DNA from: Shewanella aestuarii
GTDB taxonomy: Bacteria; Pseudomonadota; Gammaproteobacteria; Enterobacterales; Shewanellaceae
Direction: 5' to 3'
DNA: 64,000 nt
NCBI RefSeq assembly: GCF_014647215.1
Contig: NZ_BMOT01000001.1
Coordinates: 806,001 to 870,000 of the forward strand
In this document: positions 1-9,235 of the stretch, in pieces
Position numbering within the stretch: position 1 is the stretch's first letter
Layout of the letters: every line of letters begins with the position of its first letter
The notes under the pieces: model-generated
Database searches by the model: none
The model's input: the letters and a program-made list of their open reading frames with translations, nothing else
What the model was told of the DNA's origin: nothing
Translations under genes and position numbers: made by a program

Positions 1-141
1 CAAGCAAACTCAGTCAGCAACTTAGATGTTTCAGCGCAATCGCAACAATCATTTACTGCTAATCAAAAGATAGCCGAATTAGAGCAAAGAATAGAATCAC
101 TTGAGCAAAAGTTAGCTTCTCTTGAGGCGTTGATGTCTTAA
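1..141 (+). CDS. C-terminal end of a coiled-coil protein (partial)
   Basis: An open frame runs in from the left edge and stops at TAA 139-141, giving the last 46 residues of a protein. The tail is rich in Gln, Ser, Glu and Leu and ends in a short heptad-like helix (IAELEQRIESLEQKLASLEA), which looks like a coiled coil. It lies 40 bp before the ABC permease on the same strand, so it may be the first gene of that operon. The family cannot be named from this fragment. Confidence 0.6.
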   Translation, partial: QANSVSNLDVSAQSQQSFTANQKIAELEQRIESLEQKLASLEALMS

Positions 142-181
142 GACGTTAACTCATTTTTGGCTTAATCAAGAAAGGAATGTT

Positions 182-1021
182 ATGAACAGCCTAGCAGTGT
201 CATCGCCATCTGGAATCACACATATTTGGCAGTTGGCTAAATTTGAACTCAGCAAACGATTTAGTAGCCGTAGCGGAATTATTGCGTTAATTGCTTTTAT
301 TTTAGTATGGAGTGTTATCTTAATATACCCCATTAAAGAAGCATCAAATATCATCATGGAGCCAAGCTTTAAAGAGTTTATTGCAGCAGTTTTTGGCCCA
401 ACGACATTAGATCAATTGTTTAATTGGCAAGTTTCCGAATTCGCTATGTTTTGGGTTGCCGCGCTGTACTTATTTCCCATGTTCAGTATTTTTATATCCG
501 CAGACCAATTCAGCTCTGACAAGCAACGTGGCACCCTTAGGTTTGTCAGCTTACGAGTGAGCCGCAATAGTTTGTTTTTTGGAAGATTTTTAGGACAGAT
601 ATTCATCCAAGGCTTTTTAATATTAATCACTTTAATTGCGACCACTTTGTTAGTGATGAGTAGAGATACTGGATTATTGATGCCAGCAATCAACACAGCA
701 TTAATCATTTTCGCAAACTTGCTGATTGTTGTACTGCCTTATATCGCAACAATGGCACTGCTATCACTTATAGCGAATAGTGCTCGTCAAGCCAGTATTT
801 TCGCCATTATTCTTTGGGTTATCGTTTCCATTATTATTACTTTGGTCAACGTCAAATTCCCCGGATTTGAAATGCTCAGTTATCTACTTCCTGGATCACA
901 ATTATCTAATATGGTTAACACCCAAGGTTTAGCAGCCTTTACTTATGCTCCAATCCCATTAATACAAACAGCAGTAATATTAATTATTGGCCGCATAGTT
1001 ATGCAAAGGAGCGCACTATGA
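182..1021 (+). CDS. ABC-2 type transporter permease
   Basis: Membrane half of an ABC exporter, 279 aa, with about six hydrophobic segments (near residues 36-53, 88-106, 137-160, 174-198, 205-223 and 258-275). The stretch SDKQRGTLRFVSLRVSR after the second segment is the kind of loop seen in ABC-2 permeases that contact the ATPase (D-x-x-x-GTLRF). The start is set by AAGGAATG just before ATG 182. The stop overlaps the start of the ATPase gene (ATGA at 1018-1021), so the two are translationally coupled. The substrate is not visible in the sequence. Naming as a permease is firm; the role (export of a peptide, drug or lipid) is open. Confidence 0.88.
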   Translation: MNSLAVSSPSGITHIWQLAKFELSKRFSSRSGIIALIAFILVWSVILIYPIKEASNIIMEPSFKEFIAAVFGPTTLDQLFNWQVSEFAMFWVAALYLFPMFSIFISADQFSSDKQRGTLRFVSLRVSRNSLFFGRFLGQIFIQGFLILITLIATTLLVMSRDTGLLMPAINTALIIFANLLIVVLPYIATMALLSLIANSARQASIFAIILWVIVSIIITLVNVKFPGFEMLSYLLPGSQLSNMVNTQGLAAFTYAPIPLIQTAVILIIGRIVMQRSAL

Positions 1022-1920
1022 GCTTAATTCGATGTAAGCAACTGAGTAAAAGTTATGGTGGCAAGCAGGTTTTGTCTGAAGTCGACTTCATTTTAGAAGC
1101 TGGCTCACCTATTGCTGTTGTAGGCCCAAACGGCGCAGGCAAAACAACCCTCTTTAGTATTTTATCTGGTTATATCAAACCAAGCAGTGGGACTGTAATG
1201 ATAATGGGTGAACCCGTTGGCAGCCCTAAACTACATGGGGTTTTATCTGCCTTACCACAGGATGCACAGCTTGATCCTGATAGCAGCATACTCAGTCAGT
1301 TACGCTTATTTGCTGAACTTCAAGGGATAAAAGGTAAGGCTGCTAAAAACGAAGCGATGAGAGTTTTGGAGTTAGTTGACTTAACTAAGGCAGCAAAGGC
1401 CAAACCTAAAAGTTTAAGTCATGGTATGAGTAAGCGAGTATCAATAGCGCAAGCACTAATTGGCTCTCCAAAATTAGTATTATTAGATGAGCCCACTGCG
1501 GGTTTGGACCCTGCTAATGCAAGGCGGATTCGACAAATTGTCGATGAACTTTCCGAGCACACCACATTTGTGATTAGTTCTCACAACCTCGATGAGCTTG
1601 AAAAATTATGTGATCAGGTAATCTATCTTGAGGAAGGTAAACTAAAACAATCCCTTTCAATTCAATCAGCGAAGGAGATTGATTACCTTACCTTGGTAAT
1701 GAAGAAAGTCGATATGGCCTCGGTGCATCAAGCGTTGCTTGGGTTAACTAATATCACTAAAGTCACTCAAAGCACAGAACATCAATTTATCATTGAATAC
1801 CCGACTCAAGTAAACTTTTCATTAGAGCAGCAATTATTTAATTTACTTGCGCAGAACCAATGGCAATATAAATCATTATTGAAAGGTAGAACCCTAGAAG
1901 ACACTCTATTTTCATCATAA
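1018..1920 (+). CDS. ABC transporter ATP-binding protein
   Basis: ATPase partner of the preceding permease, 300 aa. Walker A GPNGAGKT is at residues 36-43, a slightly unusual signature LSHGM (instead of LSGGQ) at 134-138, Walker B LVLLDEP at 154-160, and the switch histidine at 190 (SSHNLDE). About 90 residues follow the ATPase core, as in many ABC-2 drug or peptide exporters of the CcmA/NosF kind. It overlaps the permease by 4 bp, which supports a two-gene exporter unit. Substrate unknown. Confidence 0.92.
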   Translation: MSLIRCKQLSKSYGGKQVLSEVDFILEAGSPIAVVGPNGAGKTTLFSILSGYIKPSSGTVMIMGEPVGSPKLHGVLSALPQDAQLDPDSSILSQLRLFAELQGIKGKAAKNEAMRVLELVDLTKAAKAKPKSLSHGMSKRVSIAQALIGSPKLVLLDEPTAGLDPANARRIRQIVDELSEHTTFVISSHNLDELEKLCDQVIYLEEGKLKQSLSIQSAKEIDYLTLVMKKVDMASVHQALLGLTNITKVTQSTEHQFIIEYPTQVNFSLEQQLFNLLAQNQWQYKSLLKGRTLEDTLFSS

Positions 1921-2491
1921 TGTTCCAGTGTTCACAGTATAATTAAGTACATAATTGTATTGATATACCACAAACGGCATTCGCTTTAATGAGTAACAGC
2001 TTAGGCTGTTGCTCATACATCCTCACTCCTTATACGAAGTCTTTAAATTGATTTGTTGATACGAATAAATCCAAATATTTAGGGTTGCAGATCTGGCTTC
2101 AAATAACCTATCTCAATAGATTAAAGCTGCTAACATGATAACACCGAAAATGGCATATTTAACCAGAGTTATTCAGATCCAGTTGCCTAAACTTCAACGC
2201 CAAAATACCATTACTTAGAAAGCACTCCATGGCTACTGAATTGGCAAGTAATGAATGCAATGGGAATCGACAGATAACATTCATTTATCCGTATGGATAT
2301 CATCAGGTAATACATATTGATCAGCAAATCACGTTAAATAAATCAAAAGCTGACTAACTGGTTTTATAGTCTGTAATTGTAGCAATCTGCTTTCAATTAG
2401 AAGGGAATATCTAGAGGAACACAAAAAAAGCAAAAAAAAACTGCGGCATGTGCCACAGCTTTAAGTCCATTCACCGAAGTGAAATAATAGC
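1921..2491. other. Gene-poor spacer after the ABC operon
   Basis: No convincing gene in 571 bp. An imperfect hairpin at 1991-2014 (GAGTAACAGC, loop TTAG, GCTGTTGCTC; one T-G pair) lies 70 bp after the ATPase gene but has no T run, so it is only a possible 3' end structure. The right end holds the terminator of the cold-shock gene. Confidence 0.5.
2432..2459 (-). terminator. Intrinsic terminator of the cold-shock gene
   Basis: Read on the minus strand the hairpin is CTGTGGCA-CA-TGCCGCAG (one G-U pair) followed by a run of nine T. It lies 33 bp after the stop codon of the cold-shock gene. Confidence 0.85.
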
Positions 2492-2698
2492 TTAAACGAT
2501 AGTTACGTTTTCAGCTTGAGGACCTTTTTGACCTTGAGTCACGGTGAAAGAAACTTTTTGACCTTCGTCTAAAGTTTTGAAACCGTCAGAGTTGATAGCA
2601 CGGAAGTGAACGAATACGTCTGGACCAGACTCTTGCTCGATAAATCCGAAACCTTTGTCAGAGTTGAACCACTTAACAACACCAGTAACTTGAGACAT
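2492..2698 (-). CDS. CspA-family cold-shock protein
   Basis: A 68-residue single cold-shock domain that binds single-stranded RNA and DNA. RNP1 is KGFGFI (residues 15-20) and RNP2 is VFVHF (28-32); the opening [17 protein letters not shown] is the family hallmark. The gene has AGGA 9 bp before its ATG, a promoter 135 bp upstream and a leader of about 128 nt, as is usual for cold-inducible csp genes. Several paralogs are normal in Shewanella, so I give no letter. Confidence 0.95.
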   Translation of the reverse strand: MSQVTGVVKWFNSDKGFGFIEQESGPDVFVHFRAINSDGFKTLDEGQKVSFTVTQGQKGPQAENVTIV

Positions 2699-2832
2699 GA
2701 TATAAATCCTGTAAATATAAATTAAAGCCTAAACGGCGGTAAAGCTGGAAAATGCCGGTATTACTTATGTTCACAGGACGAAACTGATCGTATTGAAACA
2801 CAAAAAATAAGCCCAACCTTCAAGCTATGTAG

Positions 2833-2860
2833 ACTATAAACCATTCTCAGAATAAGTCAA
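2833..2860 (-). promoter_or_regulatory. Sigma-70 promoter of the cold-shock gene with long 5' leader
   Basis: On the minus strand TTGACT (2860-2855) and TATAGT (2838-2833) are 16 bp apart. Transcription would start near 2826, leaving a leader of about 128 nt before the ATG at 2698. Long structured leaders are typical of cspA-type thermosensitive mRNAs; the leader role here is inferred from length only. Confidence 0.65.
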
Positions 2861-2957
2861 CAAACATCATGTCAAGGTTCACAATTATTTAATGTTTAAA
2901 CTGGGTGTTTATCTAAATTCATCAACACCTTATTGGTGTAAATACTCGAATGTCATG

Positions 2958-3779
2958 TCACATATGACGTCTATGTATCTCAATTTTAAAATCTAATTCA
3001 CAATTTAATCCTTCATCCGCCATTCTTTGCTTTTGCAATTGAGTCAACTTCCAAGCATATGGTGTCATATTTAGCAGATGTTCAATATCATTCTCATCTG
3101 TTAGTTCAAGGTTATATTCAAGACTATGTTGTTTGACATATTCAAAACCGTCTAGCATTAATGGCTCATGCGGATGTAAATGCGGCTGTGCGTATATAAC
3201 CTGCTTAATTGCAAAATGATGCTTAGGGCCTGGTGATACAGTAATTAGTATGCCGCCTGGCTTTATCACCCGCTGCAACTCTTCCACTTTTGAAGGCGCG
3301 TAAATACGGATAGCCAAATCAAAACTGTTATCAGCAAGAGGCATTTCAAACACACTTGCCACACAAAAATGCATTTGAGGGTATTTTTTTGCAGCATATT
3401 TGACCGCAGTTTTAGAGATATCTAATCCCCATAACTGACAATCAGCCTGAGTCTGCTTAATTTGATTAATCAACCTGTCACTGTAATAACCTTCGCCACA
3501 ACCAATATCTAAAATATTTCTTGCAAGCGGCTGATAAGATGCTGCTAATTGATTTACTTGATCACTTAATGCTTGATAATAACCTTTGTTCAGAAACTCT
3601 CGTCTTGCGCGCATCATCTCTTTATTGTCGCCGGGATCTTTTGATTTCTTTTTTTGAACCGGCAATAAATTAACATAGCCTTCCTTAGCTGTGTCAAATT
3701 GATGATTGTTAGCACAAAACCATGTTTTAGTTGGAGTTTGATTGAGATTAAGCTGACAAATTGGGCAAATATAGGACAT
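2958..3779 (-). CDS. rlmA: 23S rRNA (guanine-N1)-methyltransferase RlmA
   Basis: SAM-dependent methyltransferase that modifies a guanine in helix 35 of 23S rRNA (G745 in E. coli). A zinc ribbon is formed by C5, C8, C22 and H26, and the SAM motif ILDIGCGEG lies near residues 89-97. The segment FDTAKEGYVNLLPVQ (28-42) and KDPGDNKEMM are the strong RlmA/TlrB signatures. The frame opens two TTG codons upstream at 3785, but the ATG at 3779 gives MSYICPIC, which matches the usual start of this family, so I use it (273 aa). It lies 21 bp after the stop-to-start gap from the unknown gene 3800-4606 and may share its transcript. Confidence 0.93.
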   Translation of the reverse strand: MSYICPICQLNLNQTPTKTWFCANNHQFDTAKEGYVNLLPVQKKKSKDPGDNKEMMRARREFLNKGYYQALSDQVNQLAASYQPLARNILDIGCGEGYYSDRLINQIKQTQADCQLWGLDISKTAVKYAAKKYPQMHFCVASVFEMPLADNSFDLAIRIYAPSKVEELQRVIKPGGILITVSPGPKHHFAIKQVIYAQPHLHPHEPLMLDGFEYVKQHSLEYNLELTDENDIEHLLNMTPYAWKLTQLQKQRMADEGLNCELDFKIEIHRRHM

Positions 3780-3799
3780 CAACAATTCTTTATAAGTAG

Positions 3800-4606
3800 T
3801 TAGTTTTCATCATCTGAAAGCTGATTAACCAGTTCAGTGACATCTGAAGGCGCAAGTAAATTGTAGCATTCGAGTTTTTGTTGCAGTTTTTCAATATCTA
3901 GCGAGGCTTCATTAGAGGCTCTTGATAAACTAGGACGTTCTAATGATTGATGGTAAGTTCGCATTAGCCATTGGCGCTTATTTTGCAATAAAAGATCAAG
4001 TTTTAACAGCTCAGTTGATACTCCTGGGTGTATTTTTCCTGACTCCCCTCGCATATAGTCAGCAATATCACGCCTGACGTGTTCAACTTCACTTATATGG
4101 AGAGCTAATGCAGTAGATGATTCTCCATGCGATGCTTTCTGCCCTAAGATGGTTTTGGCTACGACTAACACTTGAGGTTCACATAATAACCGCAAATCTT
4201 GCTCCAGCGGTATCAATTCAAAAGGCATATTTTCGATAACAGTAAAATAGACATCACCATCAACTTGCAAAATAATGTCAAAGCCTTTTTTTAGCTGCTC
4301 AATGCAAATTCGTGGCGCAAATGCCATTCTGGAATATAACCGAACACCTTGCCCAACGTGTCTATTTACATCAAATCTTTCAGCAACATGCTGCGTCTTT
4401 TCAAATTCAATACTCACAAACGACTGCTGCCGCAAAATCAATGTAGCCTCAACGCCATCAACTTGGCTAATGATCATTTCAAATAACGGATTACTCAGTG
4501 AAGCAAGCACAAGTAAATCATCGATATTATCTAATAAACGCACTTTTACTATTGTTGGCTGGTTTATCTGAATAACCCTTGGATGACTACAAATGTGTTG
4601 GTGCAT
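3800..4606 (-). CDS. Conserved hypothetical protein, about 268 aa
   Basis: I do not recognise this family. The protein is soluble, with no signal peptide or membrane segment. Residues about 35-150 look like mixed beta sheet (alternating hydrophobics such as VEATLILRQQSFVSIEFE and FDIILQVDGDVYFTVI), and the C-terminal third (about 165-268) is helical and charged, ending in an acidic tail LSDDEN. The beta part could be a divergent PilZ-like barrel but no RxxxR / D-x-S-x-x-G pair is clear, so I do not call it. It precedes rlmA on the same strand. A normal ATG start preceded by AAAAGGAG supports it as a real gene. Confidence 0.75.
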   Translation of the reverse strand: MHQHICSHPRVIQINQPTIVKVRLLDNIDDLLVLASLSNPLFEMIISQVDGVEATLILRQQSFVSIEFEKTQHVAERFDVNRHVGQGVRLYSRMAFAPRICIEQLKKGFDIILQVDGDVYFTVIENMPFELIPLEQDLRLLCEPQVLVVAKTILGQKASHGESSTALALHISEVEHVRRDIADYMRGESGKIHPGVSTELLKLDLLLQNKRQWLMRTYHQSLERPSLSRASNEASLDIEKLQQKLECYNLLAPSDVTELVNQLSDDEN

Positions 4607-5242
4607 TTAAACTCCTTTTGAGTCGTTTTGTAAAATGAGCATTAATTTGTTGTGTACAGCAAAACCTTGCTAAAAACCTTGCTGATAGAAGCGATTGATC
4701 TTCAGATATAAATTTACAGCTAATTTGTAAAATTAGATTGTAAATGAAGGTATTGTCTATCAATAAGAATTCGCTGTCACTGTAGGCACCAATTTCAGAT
4801 ACTGTCCTAAGAGGTCAGCTGACCGGTTCTTTTATACTCAAAGATACCCATTTATTGGTGAAGGTGTCATTGATTGTTCAGTGAATAAGATGGTCTAATT
4901 CGAACTAAGTTTGGCCAATAAAAATCAACACCCTCGGCTTGCAGTCGTAAATATAATAATCATTTTTTGCTTAATTCGAGTAAACAATAACACATAGGTT
5001 TTGTGATTTTTACCTAAAAACATTAACAGCAAACTTTTATCCATTAACAAAGAGTAAGTTAGGCTTTAATTAAAATGAATTTAAAATACATCGAAAAGAG
5101 TTATTAGTTTATACAAGCTTATCGGCAAATGTCATATTATCTGCACATTAAACTAGCAATCATCAAATGATAAATCTCCAACGACTTATTCCTGCACAAA
5201 ATAATGCTAAGATAATACTATCATTAACAGAGAAATTACATT
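4607..5242. other. Long divergent spacer before sbcB
   Basis: A 636-bp AT-rich region between two divergent genes. It must hold promoters for the unknown gene (minus) and sbcB (plus). The only distinct element is a perfect 12-bp palindrome GGTCAGCTGACC at 4813-4824, nine bases before TATACT (4833-4838). No open frame of note was seen. Confidence 0.5.
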
Positions 5243-6658
5243 ATGGCAGATGCTATCCAACCCACGCTTTTCTGGCACGATTATGAAACATTCGGCGCCA
5301 ATCCCGCTAAGGATCGTCCATGTCAGTTTGCCGGCATTAGAACCGATCTTGACCTTAACATTATTGGCGAGCCAGAAACTTTTTATTGCCAAATTGCTCC
5401 AGACTATCTGCCCTCCCCTGAAGCAATATTGATCACAGGTATTACGCCGCAATTAGCCAATAATAAAGGCATGCCTGAAGCAGAGTTTATGCAGCGAATA
5501 AATGCTTTATTCAGTCTGCCAAAGACCTGTGTTGTAGGATATAACTCATTACGTTTTGACGATGAAGTCAGCCGCTATGGCTTTTATCGTAACTTTATCG
5601 ATCCCTATGCAAGAGAATGGCAGCAAGGAAACTCGCGTTGGGATTTAATTGATTTAGTACGTGCTTGCTATGCTTTTAGACCCGATGGGATTACATGGCC
5701 ACTAAAAGAAGACGGATCTCCAAGCTTTAAACTAGAACAACTGACGGTCGCCAATGGCTTAAGTCATGAAAAAGCGCACGACGCGATGTCAGATGTGTAT
5801 GCCACCATAGCCATGGCAAAGCTCATTAAACAACAGCAGCCTAAGTTGTATGACTATTATTTCAACCTAAGACGAAAACAGGCTGTAAGCGATCAAATTG
5901 ATGTACTCAAAATGCAACCTTTAGTGCATGTGAGTTCAAAAATCAGTGCGTTAAATGGCTGTACAACATTAATCGCGCCGGTGGCTTATCACCCAAGCAA
6001 CAAAAATGCCGTCATTTGTGTTAATTTGGCCATGGATATCTCACCATTACTCGCCTTAAGTGCAGCTGAGATTTCTGAGCGAATGTATACTTCTCGGGCA
6101 AATTTGGCACCAGACGAATTGCCTATTCCTATAAAACAAATCCATATTAATAAATGTCCGTTTATCGGTTCGGCAAAGTTACTCGACGATGAGGTTACTT
6201 CTCGATTGCAGATTGATAAAGATTTTGCAAGAGAGCAGTATAAACGCTTGAAAAACAGCCCTGATATTCGTGAGAAATTGAATGCTGTTTTCGAAATAGA
6301 ATCTGATAGGCCTGAAATTACGGACCCAGATTTGATGCTATATAGTGGTGGATTCTTCAGTCATGCTGACAAGGCTAAAATTGATATCGTGCGTAATACT
6401 CAAGCTCAAAATTTAGCCGCGCTGGAATTACAATTCGATGATCCACGTATTAATAGTATGCTATTTCGCTATCGAGCTCGCAATTATCCACAAACATTAA
6501 GCCATCAAGAAAGCCTTCAATGGCGAGAGTTTTGTCAACAACGCCTAATGGATGCCGATTATGTGATGCGTCTCGAAAACTTGGTTGAAGAAACCAGCGA
6601 CAATGAACATAAACAAAAGCTATTAAAAGCCCTATACCAATACTTACAATCACTCTAG
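5243..6658 (+). CDS. sbcB: Exodeoxyribonuclease I
   Basis: 3'-to-5' single-strand DNA exonuclease acting in mismatch repair and recombination. The protein is 471 aa against 475 in E. coli. The DEDDh catalytic set begins with HDYETFG (D13, E15) and ends with KAHDAMSDVYAT near residues 175-187; the family signature PCQFAGIRTD follows the first motif. The C-terminal half (about 200-471) has the SH3-like and helical exonuclease I extension, with YSGGFF near residue 370. cdd follows on the same strand after 63 bp. Confidence 0.96.
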   Translation: MADAIQPTLFWHDYETFGANPAKDRPCQFAGIRTDLDLNIIGEPETFYCQIAPDYLPSPEAILITGITPQLANNKGMPEAEFMQRINALFSLPKTCVVGYNSLRFDDEVSRYGFYRNFIDPYAREWQQGNSRWDLIDLVRACYAFRPDGITWPLKEDGSPSFKLEQLTVANGLSHEKAHDAMSDVYATIAMAKLIKQQQPKLYDYYFNLRRKQAVSDQIDVLKMQPLVHVSSKISALNGCTTLIAPVAYHPSNKNAVICVNLAMDISPLLALSAAEISERMYTSRANLAPDELPIPIKQIHINKCPFIGSAKLLDDEVTSRLQIDKDFAREQYKRLKNSPDIREKLNAVFEIESDRPEITDPDLMLYSGGFFSHADKAKIDIVRNTQAQNLAALELQFDDPRINSMLFRYRARNYPQTLSHQESLQWREFCQQRLMDADYVMRLENLVEETSDNEHKQKLLKALYQYLQSL

Positions 6659-6721
6659 TATATTGATATTAGCCAAACACTTAAGTTCAAATATGAAGAG
6701 TTTCATCTAAGGACAAGGGAA

Positions 6722-7612
6722 ATGCAAAACAGATTTATAGACAGTATTAGCCAACTTTCAAAACCATTATCATCGGCATTAGTACCATTATTACATGATG
6801 ATTTTTGCGGTCATATCGATGCAAATCAATTATCTGAACTTATGGATAAAACAAAACTGACTGAGCAGGAGTTATTGCTTGCTTTGTTGCCAGTAGCCGC
6901 TGCATTAGCCAGCCCTAGCCTTAGTCAGTTTTTTGTAGGAGCAATTGCTAAAGGTGGCAGTGGTGATATTTATATGGGGGCCAATCTTGAGTTACCAGGA
7001 GAAGCTTTATTTCATACCGTTCATGCCGAACAAAGCGCGATTAGCCATGCATGGTTAAGCGGTGAAACCCACATTGTCGATATCGTGGTCAATTTCAGTC
7101 CTTGTGGACATTGTCGTCAATTTATCAATGAGCTTGTTGATGGCAGTAAAATCAATATTCACTTACCAGGCCAAGCGACTGCGCCATTAAGTCATTATTT
7201 ACCCTATGCATTTGGGCCGACAGACTTAAACGTAACGCGTCCATTGTTATCGAAAAGCATCATTGAATTCAATTTAGAATCTAGCGATCCGCTCATTATT
7301 GAAGCTTTAGATCAGGCGGGATTGAGTTATGCTCCTTACACAAACTGTCATGCGGCGGTTGTTCTTGAAACACATGATGGTGCGACATTTTGTGGCAGAT
7401 ATGCTGAAAATGCTGCCTTTAATCCATCAATGCAACCTATGCAAATGGCATTGTCGAATTTAATTAGACATAATCGTGATTATAGTGACATTAAGCGCGC
7501 AGTATTGATTGAGTCTTCAAAAGGACAAATTAGCCTTGTTGGTGCAGCTATGGATGCATTACACACCATTGCGGCGATAGAGTTAGAACATATTGTGGTT
7601 GACCCTACCTAA
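6722..7612 (+). CDS. cdd: Cytidine deaminase
   Basis: Deaminates cytidine and deoxycytidine to (deoxy)uridine in pyrimidine salvage. It is the large two-domain dimeric form (296 aa, E. coli 294). Zinc ligands and catalytic Glu are visible as H101-A-E103 and PCGHC (C128, C131); [17 protein letters not shown] is nearly the E. coli sequence. The C-terminal half is the inactive broken repeat of the fold. It is followed by a strong terminator. Confidence 0.97.
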   Translation: MQNRFIDSISQLSKPLSSALVPLLHDDFCGHIDANQLSELMDKTKLTEQELLLALLPVAAALASPSLSQFFVGAIAKGGSGDIYMGANLELPGEALFHTVHAEQSAISHAWLSGETHIVDIVVNFSPCGHCRQFINELVDGSKINIHLPGQATAPLSHYLPYAFGPTDLNVTRPLLSKSIIEFNLESSDPLIIEALDQAGLSYAPYTNCHAAVVLETHDGATFCGRYAENAAFNPSMQPMQMALSNLIRHNRDYSDIKRAVLIESSKGQISLVGAAMDALHTIAAIELEHIVVDPT

Positions 7613-7644
7613 AACTTAATTCACTCGCTAGCTTTAAAATCAAC

Positions 7645-7675
7645 AAGGACTGCATAGCAGTCCTTTTTAATTTTA
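7645..7675. terminator. Bidirectional terminator between cdd and the dehydrogenase
   Basis: Perfect 9-bp stem AAGGACTGC / GCAGTCCTT with loop ATA (7645-7665), followed by T-rich sequence on the plus strand. It lies between convergent genes, so it probably serves both. Confidence 0.85.
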
Positions 7676-7699
7676 TTGTCCACTACATTAACATCACAA

Positions 7700-8572
7700 C
7701 TAGCGGTTTTTCTCTAAACGAGCTAACAAACTTGATGTATCCCAACGATTGCCTTTCATCGCTTGAACGTCAGCATAAAATTGATCAACCAATGAGGTCA
7801 CAGGTAAAGTTGAGCCATTTCGACGAGCTTCATCTAAAGCAATACCTAAATCTTTACGCATCCAATCAATTGCAAAACCAAAGTTGTATTCACCTTGCCA
7901 CATGGTTTTATATCGATTTTCCATTTGCCAGCTTTGCGCGGCACCCTTGCTAATCACTTCGATAACTTTTAAACCATCAAGACCTGCACTTTTCGCAAAG
8001 TGTAACCCTTCAGCTAAACCTTGAACCACACCAGCGATACAGATTTGATTGACCATCTTAGTTAATTGACCTGAGCCTACTGGCCCAAGTAACTCTGCGC
8101 ATCGACTATAAGCCGCAATAATTGGTTTTACAATTTCAAATGCTGCTTGCTCGCCGCCCATCATCACAGTAAGAACCCCATTAACAGCCCCAGCTTGACC
8201 ACCAGAAATCGGTGCATCTAAAAAGGCGATGTTTTGGGCTGCTAAAACAGCGTTTACTTCACGCGCAACATCGGCGGACGCAGTGGTATGATCGACTAAA
8301 ACACTGCCAGGATGCATTCCATGAATTGCGCCATTCTCACCTAATACCACTTGACGTAAATCATCATCATTACCCACGCATGTAAACACAATATCTTGGC
8401 CAATAGCGGCTTCTTTAGGTGTCAGCGCGGTTTTACCTTGATACTCCTCAGCCCACAAATCAGCCTTAGCTTGAGTACGATTATAAACTGTCACTTCATG
8501 GCCTTTACTGACTAAATGTCCCGCCATTGGAAAGCCCATTACCCCTAACCCCAAAAATGCTACCTTAGCCAT
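7700..8572 (-). CDS. NAD(P)-dependent beta-hydroxyacid dehydrogenase (HIBADH family)
   Basis: Oxidoreductase of the 3-hydroxyisobutyrate dehydrogenase / tartronate semialdehyde reductase family, 290 aa. The Rossmann motif GLGVMG is at residues 8-13, followed by NRTQAK (31-36), where Arg suggests NADP preference. The substrate motif DAPISGGQAGA is at 119-129 and the catalytic Lys is K172 in GQLTKMVNQ. Close relatives act as glyoxylate/succinic semialdehyde reductases. The exact substrate cannot be read here. The thioesterase gene lies 31 bp upstream on the same strand and may share its transcript. Confidence 0.9.
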   Translation of the reverse strand: MAKVAFLGLGVMGFPMAGHLVSKGHEVTVYNRTQAKADLWAEEYQGKTALTPKEAAIGQDIVFTCVGNDDDLRQVVLGENGAIHGMHPGSVLVDHTTASADVAREVNAVLAAQNIAFLDAPISGGQAGAVNGVLTVMMGGEQAAFEIVKPIIAAYSRCAELLGPVGSGQLTKMVNQICIAGVVQGLAEGLHFAKSAGLDGLKVIEVISKGAAQSWQMENRYKTMWQGEYNFGFAIDWMRKDLGIALDEARRNGSTLPVTSLVDQFYADVQAMKGNRWDTSSLLARLEKNR

Positions 8573-8603
8573 AACTCCCCCATAAGTAATTTGATATTTT
8601 CGA

Positions 8604-9092
8604 TTATTCTACAATAGGTTTTACGTGCGCTTCCATTTCTGCGCCTATGCGTTTACGCATGTCCATTAGGCGAAGTGCAGAATCACGCAGTCGAACATCA
8701 TCCTCGGTTTGTGGTATCCATTCTGGCACGCCAGTCGGTTTACCTTCGTCATCTACCGCTACCATGATAACAATACAGTGAGTCGTTAAATGACGTTCTG
8801 AATATTTAGGATCACCCGCTTTCACATCAATTGCTACGTGCATAGACGAAGTGCCGGTGTAAATAATTTTACCCGTAACTTCAACAATACTCCCAACGTG
8901 GATGGGCTTAACAAAACGGATCCCGCCTGCATATACAGTAATACAATACTTACCACTCCAGCCAGCTGCAGAAGCGTAAGCGGCTAAATCGATCCACTTC
9001 ATTACAGCCCCGCCGTGCACCTTACCACCAAAATTGACATCAGCAGGCTCAGCTAAAAACCTCAGAGTAAGTTGTCTGTCTACACCAGCCAT
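8604..9092 (-). CDS. Hotdog-fold acyl-CoA thioesterase
   Basis: A single-hotdog acyl-CoA thioesterase of the YciA/BACH kind, 162 aa. The signature FGGKVHGGAVMKWIDLAAY (about residues 20-38) contains the catalytic-region Gly-Gly and Asp. RFVKPIHVGSIVEVTGKI is the typical second strand pair. It hydrolyses acyl-CoA to free acid and CoA in the cytoplasm. Its neighbour fabF is separated by a terminator, so it is not part of the fab operon. Confidence 0.9.
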   Translation of the reverse strand: MAGVDRQLTLRFLAEPADVNFGGKVHGGAVMKWIDLAAYASAAGWSGKYCITVYAGGIRFVKPIHVGSIVEVTGKIIYTGTSSMHVAIDVKAGDPKYSERHLTTHCIVIMVAVDDEGKPTGVPEWIPQTEDDVRLRDSALRLMDMRKRIGAEMEAHVKPIVE

Positions 9093-9184
9093 AATGTTTA
9101 TCCTCGAAAATATGTTAATTGCAGTTTACGCTAAACAAACAAGGCAGCGAAATGGAAAGTTACGCTAAATTGTTTTCAGCCTAT

Positions 9185-9213
9185 AAAAAAGGGAAGATTG
9201 CTATCTTCCCTTT
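9185..9213 (-). terminator. Terminator of the fab operon after fabF
   Basis: The 11-bp stem AAAGGGAAGAT / ATCTTCCCTTT with a 4-base loop is followed on the minus strand by six T. It lies 23 bp after the fabF stop codon. Confidence 0.9.
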
Positions 9214-9235
9214 CATCACTGTCACTCAATAAAGC

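Noticed and set aside
1991..2014. Terminator of the ABC operon
   Set aside because: A hairpin is present but lacks a T run; recorded only inside the spacer entry.
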